NCBI GenBank assembly: GCA_037074705.1
Contig: CM073596.1
Span: 58,928,001 to 58,992,000 of the forward strand
DNA from: Zhengitettix transpicula
Taxonomy: Eukaryota; Arthropoda; Insecta; Orthoptera; Tetrigidae
Length of the DNA: 64,000 nucleotides
Direction of reading: 5' to 3'
Positions within the stretch are counted from its first letter, which is position 1, and each line of letters opens with the position of its first letter. Below the pieces are notes generated by a model. It saw nothing but the letters and a program-made list of their open reading frames with translations. It searched no databases and was not told the DNA's origin. Below, one piece after another: positions 22,564-34,100 of the stretch. Made by a program: the position numbers and the translations under genes.

Positions 22564-25336
22564 ATGAGTGAAGCAGTCCCAAACGAGTTGCCGGTTGGTC
22601 CTCAGGAAGGAGTGAATTATCCCATACGAGTTCTGTATTGTGGAAACTGTTCTTTACCGATTGAGGTGAGTTGAATCCTACATACCATAGTTTTCTACAC
22701 TGTACAGTTATAATCCCAAGAAATTTCATCGTAATTTGTTCTATTATATTCCTTTATTTAATTAAAATTCTCCAAAAGTAAATATATTTTAACATAAATC
22801 GTCATATTCACACTAATATAAGCTGAACTCTTGACGATTTTCATAATTCAGCACAAAATGGCTTGTATTTTTATAATGTGTATAATTGAGTTGATTCACT
22901 GAATCATAAGTAACCAGCAATGTCAAACTATGTTTGGGCTGGAGTTGAGTGTTCATTAGTAATCCATTACATTCAGTTATTTGAACTTATAAAAGTCACA
23001 GTTATGATTATAATAAATAATATATATGTGTATATTATAATGAAAAGAAAATAACATTGGAATGGAATTTATATTTTATTTAGTAAGAAAGCTTGGTTCT
23101 TAAACATAAGAAAATATGTTTCTCATTGATACTGAAATGAAAAAGTGTCCCCAAGTAAATACTCAACTAAATGTAATTATGCTTGAGAAATATCATTCCA
23201 AAGATTGAAGCCTTTCCCGGTGTAGTTGTTCAATTTATTGTTCTCGGAGTTCAACCGGGTTTTGCATAATTATATTAGAACGCAACGTTTCGATGACCGA
23301 AAGCTCTGTCGTCGTCATCTAGACGAAGTGCCGGAACCATTCCATTGCATATTATATATAATATGTTAGAAAAATCATGTGGGTCAAATAAAAATAATTA
23401 TAAAAGTATAAATGAAATTTCCCAGACATGTATTATATTTGGAGCATCAACTGAGTATATGGGAAGAATACCATATGCTTACCTAAACATCTGAAATATA
23501 TTTAAAGAGAACAGGAAAAATCTATCTATTTCCCTAGAGTGAAATATTGTTTTAACTTTTGCAATATGTAAATAGCCCCAAGAAGTGCCTCAGGTGGGCC
23601 ATAAGGAAAATAGTTACAATGCTAGAAAGGCTGAATATGTAACTATTTTAAATATGGTGTATTGCTTTCAAAATTTCAGTGCCTAATAATTTTAAACATA
23701 GTTGCATGCTTAGAATCTCATATTGTTTGCAGTAATTGAAAAAAGTTACTTTAAGAAAAATATTTATGATTGTTAATTCCACTTTCACCAATAATAAAGT
23801 GCCATATTTTTTTTATAGTACTGTGAATATTATCCAGAATATGAAAAATGCAAACAATGGCTGGAACGGAATATGCCAACAGAATTTGAAAAAGTCATGA
23901 AGCTGAGTAAGTAATTTTGATGTTCTTCCCCCCCCCCCCCCCAAGACTTAAAAAAATGTATTCGTTGTTATTCAATCTTCCTTACAAAGGCTTTTGTAAT
24001 AATACCTTGCTTAGACTGAGAAAATTTTATGATAATTTAATTTGAAAACAAGACACAAAAATTCAGCTGACATATCTAACTTTAAAAACTGGTGTGGATA
24101 AAAGAGAATGTTAATTTATTTAAAGTTAATTTTTGAAATAATTTAGGTGACAAAGATGAAGGTGAAGGAGGAGCAGAAGAAGAGAAGAAAAGACAGAAGA
24201 GGGGTGGTAAAGGCATAATGAAAGCAAAGAAAAAAGAAGATGGTCCAAAATTAGTTTGTATTTCTCGCGCTCCCAGAGGAAAAAAGAAATCTGTAACAGT
24301 TGTTACTGGATTGAGTACTTTTGGTATGTTCTATAGTTTTGGAATTAATTTTTACAGTAAAATACCAATATATCAACTTTATTAATGTAATGAAAATTAC
24401 ACCAAATGGATGGCAGAAAATTTATTTTTTATACTTATTTAACATTCTAATTTGTACACTATATCAATAATAATAGATTAAAATTGACGGCACTCGGCGT
24501 TTCTGAGCAGAAGCAATGAACATGTGGTTGTAAATTGACTTTGTATGCAACACGCTGAAAACGCAGGGTGTACTGATATTGTTCAGGAATGCAGTTTGTC
24601 CTCTCCTCCATTTCAAGAGTTCTGATCACCATAACGGGAAATAAACCATTCAAGGGATATTTAAATTAACCCTAGAAATTGTCATTCGATTCAAAGTTGC
24701 TGTATGCATATGGAAAATGAGTAAAACAGTTCTTAAATAAATTTAAAAAAGCACAAGTTGACCAAATTTTAAGGTTTCCTTTATTTAAGCATATGAAAAT
24801 GTTAACTGGTAGCAATTTACCCAAATTTTACGTCGCCTACTAATTCATTTAATGAAAATACACAATTGTCAAACACATTCATGTTGGTGTTATCATTGTA
24901 TTAAAAATTTTGTATTGCACAAAACTGATCATAAATCTATATTCTGTAATTTAATAACACAACACAACAATTTCTTTAAATTAGGAATTTCATGCGTCAA
25001 AGCTTACAAATTATCTTTCATTCTAGATATTGACTTAAAAGTAGCAGCAAAATTCTTCGGTACAAAATTTGCTTGTGGGTCTTCAGTGACTGGTGATGAT
25101 GAAATTGTAATTCAAGGAGACGTCAAAGACGACTTATTTGACATAATTCCTGATAAATGGCCTGAGGTAAGTTCGTGGTGATGAAATACGGGTAAGAAAT
25201 TAATACTTTGCTTATATTTTGAAACATAATTCTACTGGTAACAAAAATTTGTCAACTTCTGAATTTTCAGAATTAAAATTTAAATTTTCAGATTGATGAA
25301 GATTCTATTGAAGACCTAGGTGACCAGAAAAGATAG
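22564..25336 (+). CDS. DENR: Density-regulated protein DENR
   Basis: Five coding exons: 22564-22665, 23819-23906, 24147-24323, 25027-25166 and 25292-25336, 552 nt and 183 residues, close to the usual ~200. DENR with its partner MCT-1 promotes translation re-initiation and recycling of post-termination 40S subunits in the cytosol. The N-terminal cysteine module is clear ([11 protein letters not shown]26/C29, then [12 protein letters not shown]36/C45), followed by a Lys/Glu-rich linker ([10 protein letters not shown]), and a C-terminal SUI1/eIF1-like domain ([20 protein letters not shown], ending [12 protein letters not shown]). All junctions are GT-AG with agreeing phases 0, 1, 1, 0. The start at 22564 gives MSEAVPNEL, a length that fits the family. 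The gene faces CRCP tail-to-tail; its likely AATAAA (25739-25744) lies beyond the CRCP stop, so the transcripts would overlap. Confidence 0.95.
23217..23345. repeat. Family D fragment in DENR intron 1
   Basis: Contains GTTCAACCGGGTTTTGCATA, CGCAACGTTTCGATGACCGA and GTCGTCGTCATCTAGACGAA, the same order of motifs as one arm and loop of the palindromic element at 53982-54165. Confidence 0.45.
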
Positions 25337-25427
25337 CACTTTTTCTTAACCAGTCTGCTCTTTGTATATGTGTTGCTGGAAATACAAATTTCTTTCAAGG
25401 TATTTTTATTTGCCTTTTTTATTACAA

Positions 25428-27906
25428 TTATTGTTGTGCTACAAGACCACACTCTCGGACCACCTGAAGAAGTTGTTCAACTTGTTCCTCTGTGAGCCTG
25501 TCTTCACTTTCCTCCACCATCTAAAAGAAAACGATAATACATGAAACAAATTTAAATGTGTGTGAATTTAATATTACAGAGCACATGTGTAAGCAAATGT
25601 GCTTCAATGAATGGTTACTACAAAATTACACATTAAGTTTCATGTATATAAAAGGTACACCTTGCAAAGTTACAATGAGCTTTATGGATATCTTGTCCAC
25701 ATATGGTCCCATAATGTATTAATGTTATTTTGTCACAAAATAAACTCGTGCAAAGTAATCCGTTGTTGTCTTTTATAAATTCACCTGTTCCAGTAGTTAT
25801 TCTTTCTTGGCTGCAAGGGTGATCTACTTGTGCAGATCATTTTTAAGAATTAAATTTACTGTACATTTACAACTCACCAATTGTATTTCAAGAGGCGTTG
25901 TTGGTGGATTGTTTACCAACATCAACTTCTCAGATTTTGTTAACTTGAAGGGTTCAAGTGCTTTCATAAAGTTTTCAATCTTTTCTGGAGTCTGTTGGCT
26001 GCATGGCGTGTCTTGTAAATACGAGATTGTCTGCAACCACAAAGTTACATCTGTCAAATCACATCAATTTCAAAAGAATATGCGATGATTCTTATCATAC
26101 CTCATATGTTATGGTTGCAACATTTCCAGAAGAATGAGATCTTATCTGCTGGCTTCTTATTTCTTTCAGCACAGACAAAACCTACAACAGAATTATATTA
26201 TCAATGGTTGATATATTGTCTGATCTGGAGGATGTGAATTGAGAGTGGTTGTAAAGAATTTAGATTAATTGATGTAGACAGGAATGAAATAATTATAATA
26301 AACTGAAAAATAAAAGTTTAAACACCTGACATTTAGCAGTCATTCATTTTCATTCACAAAGGTCTCCATGCAAGTCTTGATGTTATAATAGTCTGGATAT
26401 AATGATGAAAAATCTAACTTTATAATAATATAAATATACAGCCTTGAGTAAAAATTGTTTGACTTTGTCATCTTTTAGGTTGTGCAGTTTTTATGCATGA
26501 ATCATATACAAAATTATTAAACTGTCCAATCTGAAGAGCTCCTGAAAGAGGACAAAAAGTTGTTAAAAAAAAACAATTTCACGACTCGAGATTGTATATT
26601 TATTTATATAACTCATTTATGTCCCTCGGGGTCCTTTGGACTTTTATAAATCCTCAAATCTAGTTCCTAAATAATCACTCGTATGCAGCGGTGAGTCAGC
26701 ACTAAAGAAAACAAAGTACTCCATATTGATTACTGTTCAAAATGTTGGATGTATTGCGCAGATTTCGCACCATCACTTGATCTAACTTGTTTTTAAAAGT
26801 GTTCAACCTTCACACACTACGGAGCAATGCTAAAGAAGAAAATAAGGTCAGAATATTACATTTTAAATACAGACAAACGGGGTACTACAAGGAGACCCCC
26901 TAAGCCTGTTATTGTTTAATATTGCGACTGCAGATATAGCCGAATCACTACCAACAGAAAACACGCGTCTCTATGTGTATGCAGACGACATGGTCATCAC
27001 AGCAACTTCCAGACAAGATCTACAAGAGGCCTTAAACAATCTGACGAACTGGGCTCAAGAAAATGAACTAGAAATAAACCTTCAAAAGACAGCAGCAATG
27101 ATATTCAGGAAAGGTGGCAAACACAGCACGAAAGACACTTTATACCTCGGCAACAGACCAATAAGTGTTACAAACAACTTCAAGTACCTTGGGATAACAT
27201 TACAACCGACAGGAAGCACATTCACACTACACGTGAAAGAAAAAGTAATCGCAGCTATTAGAGCAATGCAAGATATTCGGATGGTACGACAACTCTCCAT
27301 AGACACGGCCATCTCCATCTACAAAGCAAAAGTCACCCCAATAGTCACACACGGTTTGGAATTAATATGGGAGAAACTAAATAGAAAAAACCTGAGAGAT
27401 ATTGAAAAGATAAAGGCAACTTTTCTGAAAAAGATACTGTGTGTCTCAAAATATATGCCATCACGACTTGCATATGAACTCACAAGGGAACCTTTCTACT
27501 TTGAAGACCTACGCTATACAACAGGGTTAACTTTGCCATCTACACCCGCATATCAACACGTGATCCAATAACTAAAGGAAAAGAAGAACCAGATATGGGA
27601 CGATTTCTACAGTACCACCGCCATGATGACAAACGAATGGAGGAGAGCATCATATGAACTACGACACACGGTAACCCGTTTCGCCGTGCACGGTTTTCAC
27701 CACAAGATTTGTAAATCAAAAAGCTTTCATCAACCAGATGTGAATTGTGTTTGTGAATTATGTGAAATGGTGTGTGACAGATATCACGCATATTGGTGTT
27801 CCAGAAGATCTATCTCAATGACAGAATTTTGTAGAGTGTGACCAAAATAACTTTACACATTGTGTGAAATTCCTTATATTATTAATGGAATAAATGTCAA
27901 GCTTCC

Positions 27907-27942
<36 letters not shown>

Positions 27943-28341
27943 AATTGGTAAGGTGCTGTTCTAACTTTTGAAGACAATTTTTAGTATAGAAATGTGCATC
28001 ACTTCCACAGTAATAATGAAATAACATTTACCAATATTTCAGTCCAGAATTTTTATTTTTTATATCTGAAAATATAGCATTCGTTAAATATTTTAACTGG
28101 TGTCAAAATACCACAATACGTTTATTTACACCAAAACCATACTAAAAGGTTTGACCTAAAACGAGGCCTAACTTACACGAATAACGTTGTAGGAATTTGT
28201 ATTTACCTCGCAATTGCTGAGAACAGCGCTATTGGCATTTATCCTGAAACAAAAGAGAAACGTGTCAGTAATCATCATACGCGCGGGGGGGGGGGTTATG
28301 ACGTAATTCTACAACAAATGTGATACGACATACGTTTCCAT
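25428..28341 (-). CDS. CRCP: RNA polymerase III subunit RPC9 (CRCP)
   Basis: Five coding exons in transcription order: 28334-28341, 28207-28243, 26101-26181, 25878-26030 and 25428-25520; 372 nt, 123 residues. RPC9/CRCP is the Rpb4-like member of the RPC8-RPC9 stalk of RNA polymerase III, acting in the nucleus in initiation and in small RNA transcription. The start reads MET-INANSAVLSNCE, which lines up without gaps with the conserved MEVKDANSALLSNYE start, and this decided the tiny 8-nt first coding exon ending AAC|GTATGT. Later blocks are GNVATITYE, TISYLQDTPCSQQTP, FKLTKSEKLMLVNNPPT and MVEESEDRLTEEQVEQLL (HRDC-like fold). Phases agree at every junction. The 2-kb second intron carries an antisense LINE fragment. 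AATAAA signals on the minus strand lie immediately after the stop (25418-25423, 25405-25410). Confidence 0.93.
26860..27841 (+). pseudogene. LINE reverse transcriptase fragment in a CRCP intron
   Basis: The frame begins within TNGVLQGDPLSLLLFNI, passes the catalytic motif LYVYADDMVITAT, then NELEINLQKTAAM and KVTPIVTHGLELIWEK, and ends with a Cys/His-rich tail (CELCEMVCDRYHAYWCSRR) shared by several LINE ORF2 proteins. A single in-frame TAA at 27569-27571 interrupts an otherwise continuous frame to 27841. The endonuclease and N-terminal RT parts are missing. It lies antisense to CRCP in intron 2, followed by an AT microsatellite at about 27907-27938. It is a 5'-truncated, fairly young dead copy. 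Confidence 0.9.
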
Positions 28342-29664
28342 AACATTGCTGTCATTCAATTTATTTCAACTGCTCTGGAAATGTGTAAAACGAGTTTATT
28401 TAAAGATTGCATAATCCTGACAAAGATATTACACTAAAAATATGCTTCGTGAAAGATGCTATAATTTTTTTGTTTTGTAATTGCGTCAAGTCCAAATGTC
28501 AAATATAATTACTAATAAATAAATAAAAATCACATGGAAGCATTCAGCTATGAAACACTTTAAAATGTGAGATGTGACGGTGCTTAATGACAGTTATCGA
28601 CATTATATAAAGAATCTTCAGTATAGTTTTATTGTTAAACTTCTCTTTAGTGACGTTTGGGCTTTCTTATATATTTCCGCCGTATGAAAGGAATTAGTTA
28701 AAGGTACCTTACCTAGTTCACAATCGTTTGGTACTTCGTTGATGAGAACACGCTCACTTAATGGTTATCAAAAGATTTGCTCATATGTCGTACATTAAAT
28801 TAATATTAAATACATATGTGAAACTAACATGTTGCTAAATTTGAAATAACTGTAAATCGAATGATGTGTGAAAGATTGGTCGTCATAGTTTCCTCAAAGC
28901 TGAATGTCCTGAGAATTAAATCATGGTATATAAATTGAGTACGTTGTGTTATTATTCATATCAATCAAAGGCGTTTGCGAGTATTTAATTACCTATGCCA
29001 TTTGGAGAAAAATTAATTTTTTGGTAATTGAACAAATTAAAGTTAGTTTAGAACATCTGTTCACAAGGTTTAGTTGTTTTTTCACTTAACTGTATTTTAT
29101 CTGTTCCTTAAGTTTGTATAAAAACAATGTAGGAAAAGAAACGTAACTCATGGTTGCTGGTTTTCGATTTAATACGTGACATGATTTGATGTTCAAGTAA
29201 TTCCAATTTTTTTTTAGAAACAATGGTTCATATTTTCATTACTCTCGACAGGCCTTTTTTCCAAATCCCTAATTGTCTTTTTTTAAGTTTTGGCGTGGTG
29301 CCGAGCATCCGTTCTATTTGCTTAGCGCATTGATACGACTGTTTAGTAACAGCTGGTTCCGCAAATATGGACGGAGTCGACGTACATGACGTTTACCGTG
29401 TGTTCAATCAAAGATGCTCATAGAGACGTTTTTAAACCGCGGAGCTGAAGTGTATGACTCTGTAAGTGATAATTTACCGACGCGAAGTTAATGTAGTCAC
29501 GATGTGAAACGTGTATCATTTCCGAATGTGAAATGAACAATGAATTTTTGATTATTGATCCCAACTAACACCTAACCACGGTGTCTTGCAAAAGCAAAAT
29601 ATGTATCTAGTGCTTATAAGCTAATTTTTAATCGCTTCTTGGAACATATCACTCAACAGTAATT
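28342..29664. promoter_or_regulatory. Shared 5' region between CRCP and Atg1
   Basis: The start codons of CRCP (minus) and Atg1 (plus) are 1.3 kb apart and point away from each other, so this interval must hold both promoters. No TATA box or other defined element was identified with confidence. Confidence 0.5.
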
Positions 29665-30677
29665 ATGGAGACAATAGGTGATTTTGAGTACAACAGCAAG
29701 GACTTGATCGGACATGGAGCCTTTGCTGTTGTTTTCAAAGGACGTCACAGAAAGGTAAGAAGTTGCTTAACAATCCTCTAAACTTATTTTTGGCGGTTTA
29801 TAAATTAACTAATTGCCGATTACAATTTTTTTTTTGCAGAATACAAACTTCGTCGTAGCAATAAAAAGCATAACAAAAAAGAATCTCGCAAGGTCGCAAA
29901 ATTTGTTAGGAAAGGAAATAAAAATTTTGAAGGTAGCCCCCCAAAATTTCTTTTTTTTTTTCATTTTAACATATTTGTTTTGATATATAACAATGCTTTT
30001 CAACTGTTACGATGTCCGATTTCAGGAATTAACGGAATTGCATCATGAAAACGTAGTGGCCCTGTTAGATTGCAAGGTAAGTTTCTTTGTCCCATATCTG
30101 CTCTTTAACCTTGACTGATTTGTGTTAACACGGTTTAATTTCCTAAACAAAATATATTTTGAACCTAGTTGAATGTTACAAAAACTGCAGCACAGGTTAC
30201 AAATATATACATATAATACCTCATTTAATAATACTTTTTTTATGATACTAAATCTCAATACTGTATAGTGTTTCAGGTATATTTACACATTAAATTAGGA
30301 AGGAGATGAGTTTAGTAGCACCAATGAAGTGATAGATTCAATACATACAAAATAATATATTTTTAAATTGCAGCTGAACTGAAGGAAAATCGAATGCTAA
30401 ATAATAAATATTTGATTTGATAAATACAAAAAATTAAGGCATATATTCTTGATGTCAATTTACAATTTGGTTGGAGAGGGAAGGGGGGGGTGGTATGACT
30501 GCTGCTACTAAACTTGTCTTTAACCTAAATTACCATGTGTACCCTCCCTACCATTCTTACACATTAATGATGTGGCTGTGGGTGCTGTCGCAGGTTTGCA
30601 CAAGAGACTGTAAAGTATTCCCTCTCAATTGTGTTGTTTTAAAAAAGTAGTTGGTAGCACTCGTAAGATTATCTATA

Positions 30678-30716
<39 letters not shown>

Positions 30717-31058
30717 TATCCATTCCTCCACTAAAGCTATTAATTGTCCACAATAAGACTGTCTATATTTGCCTGGTCGGGAACTTGACCCGGTGGCCGA
30801 GATGGTTAAGGCGTCTGTGTACTAAGCAGAATACGTGGGTTCAAGTCCCGCCTGGGTCAAATATTTTCAGTCTTTCCTTCTTCTTCCATCCTTCTCTCTG
30901 CTTTGAACATATGCTTTTCTATGTGTGTAATTCTTCGCCCGAGCATATGAATTCAAATAAAGCGCAATCCTGCTATTTCTCCTATTTATTTCTATCCTTC
31001 CTCACTATCCAAGTTTGAATGTGAATTAATTCCTTAAATGGATTCTCCTAATATTGTA

Positions 31059-31101
<43 letters not shown>

Positions 31102-34100
31102 TGAATATTTAAGACATTTATTTTTAAATTAAAGTTTATAACGGTCACGTCGACTTACTATAAATAAACAATAGCCACTTGAAGTCGGAAAACATTTATT
31201 AAAAATTACACTACATATCGTCGTTAATTTGTTACCTCTTCAGGTATAGTGTTTTACAAAATTTTGATAGTCTGGGACTGTCAAGCATATCAGTAGTGGT
31301 TAGAGACTTACAAAATTGGTAACAATCAAAGACGGACAGTAGCGCACGCATTTTGACTATCAAAATTTTGTAAATTGTCATACCTGAAGAGGTCACAAAT
31401 TAGTGACTATATGTACTGTAATTTTCAATAAATATCTTTTTCTGACTTCAAACGGCTGTTGTTTATTTTTAAATGGTATCTTTATTCAATTAATCCACGT
31501 GAATATTTGGTTTACTTATTGGACAGTTATGAAACATTTATATTTATCCATGATAAAATACCGAGTATAATTGCAATAGCTCCTTTAATCGTGGGCAGAT
31601 GTTCACATAACTACATACTTTGCCTCTTTATGTTTTATATCTCCTCAACCTCGCATAACATTTACATTGATGAACTTGAATGTTGAAGATATGTTTAGAT
31701 TTAAAGGATGTGTGTTATAATGCACATCCAGTTTCTTCAATAAGTAATTATTTTTATTGCCTTAGATTTATAATTATTTCTGTTCCAGGAAACTGCTCAT
31801 AATGTGTACCTTGTAATGGAAGTAAGTATAGTTTTATTTTTTGTTTGTGCTGACTTGTAATGACTTTGTAATGTCGATCTAATTTATAATTCATTTTTAT
31901 TCTAGTACTGCAATGGAGGTGACTTGGCTGATTATTTAGGAGGTATGTGCCTGTAATTAACTATTTTTATATATAATTTATTACAACTTAATTAAATACT
32001 TGACAATGGTCATGCTTTCCTCCTTTGATTTTCGCATATTATGAAACAAATAATTATATTAATTAAATATGAATTAAAAAAAATACAGAGCGTAATTGTG
32101 AATATTAAAACTTATTTCTCTCTGATATAATTAGTACTTATTGTAATTTAAATAATTATTTTAATGTTATGCTGATATATTTTTCTTTCTACAGTAAAAG
32201 GAACCCTGAGCGAAGATACAATTCGTTTGTTTCTGTGTCAGCTTGGTAAGGTTTAATTCTACTTTATTTCAGCATTATTATTCTTATTACATTAGTGATA
32301 ATCATTAATCATGGTAGTGAACCAACGTCAGAATATTTAAGAGAATATATAATAGTATACAGATAATGGAACATGCAATATTAAATGTATAAAATGTAAA
32401 ATAAACACAAGCACATCAGTAGTGGTTAGAGACTTATGTTAATTAAAATATATGCTTACAATACACAATTGGTAACAATGGAAGACAGATAGCATCACAC
32501 ACAATATAGCATCTTAAAATGAGCACATAATGAATCATTTCTGTATTGCAATTGTATACATTAGTTATAGCCTTAGTATATGTAATAGTAATGTATTTGT
32601 TAAACACATACAATATTTGATTGGATTTGTTGCATCTGAAACAGTCTGCAAACATCACAAACTTGTGTTTTTAATAAACATAAATTTAATTTAGAAGTAA
32701 CTCAGTATATTAACAAACTTGACTTTCATTCTGTTTAAATTATTTATAGTTCTTGGAAACCTGAATGTAATTGTGTGTTAATGTATGTAATTTTTTTGCT
32801 TCAGCTGGTGCTATGAGAGCTCTTTATGCCAAAGGAATTGTGCACCGGGATTTGAAACCACAGAATATCCTTTTGAGTCACAGTGGAGGGAAAGCCCTTC
32901 CAAAGCCACAAGAAATTAGGTTGAAAATTGGTATGCTACTGTTCAATAATACCATGTATGCCAATAAAATTAAGCATTATATAAATTCTTTTAATTGTGT
33001 GGCTTAAATTAAACACACAATGAATCATTGCTGTTGTAGCTGAACTACAACACGCATGGTAAATGTTCAAAGATTAGCCAACATAAACTACACTAAAACA
33101 CCTCACTTACAGATACTTCAATTCTTTGTCCATTAATGGTTAGGACAGTTTTAGATATCTGTTTTTTGAAGTTGTTCATTCACATTACTATTGAAATTTA
33201 CATTCTGCTCAAAATTATTTTTTCAGAACCTTAGCAATTTTAATTAAGTACACAGCTGATCTTGTGATAAACAGTTATTTTGTTCCTATACAAAAATGCT
33301 TAAAGATTAAAGCAGAGTGTTATGAAACATAATAATATATGATGAATAGTGTTTCAAGCAAATCGATTATTGATTATATAGATATAAGAATTTTTTAAGT
33401 GTCGTATTTAATTTGTATAACAGATAATTAAGTTTCGTATCTCTATGATTTGATACTTTTTATTCAATTATATTTCAAAGGATTAAGTGTTTTCGTTTCC
33501 CAAAATGGATATCAGATTGTGGAAGTTTATTTGCTAAATAACTTGAAAATTAATTTTTGTTAATCAGTGTGTTTTGGTCAAAATACAATTGAGATCTAAA
33601 AAAGGAATTAGTTTCTCACTACACTTATATTTTCCTACTGTTCTCGTCATAGACCTAGATTTTTTTTTAGGTTACACTTTGATTATATTTATTAATTTAT
33701 TTTTAGTAATATGAATAATTTTTACTAGTGTACACAAAACTCATTAATGTACAACAAAATGTAAGTAGTTCTCAAAAATAATTCACAAAGTATGCTAGAT
33801 TTTGGTATAATGTTTGTACTTCTTTAAATTTGTATTTATTCACCTTAGTTAAAATATGTGGAAGGTTTCATTATAATTTTGTTATCTTTCCTATTCAGCT
33901 GATTTTGGATTTGCTCGGTTTCTTCAAGATGGTGTGATGGCCAAGACTTTGTGCGGCTCTCCTATGTATATGGTAATAAAATCTATCAATTTGATAGAGC
34001 ATAATTTTTTTCTAAAGAAAATTATTTAAACTAGTTAAACACAATAAGATGTTGCTGACTATAACCAAATACAAAATTGAAACTTTTAATATCATTAATG

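Noticed and set aside
24459..24653. 64-codon minus-strand ORF in DENR intron 3
   Set aside because: No homology and no conserved motif; treated as intronic noise.
30783..30855. Functional tRNA gene
   Set aside because: Serine-like head lacks the long variable arm, has an unusual ACT anticodon position, and is followed by a body shared with a second copy, so it is a SINE.
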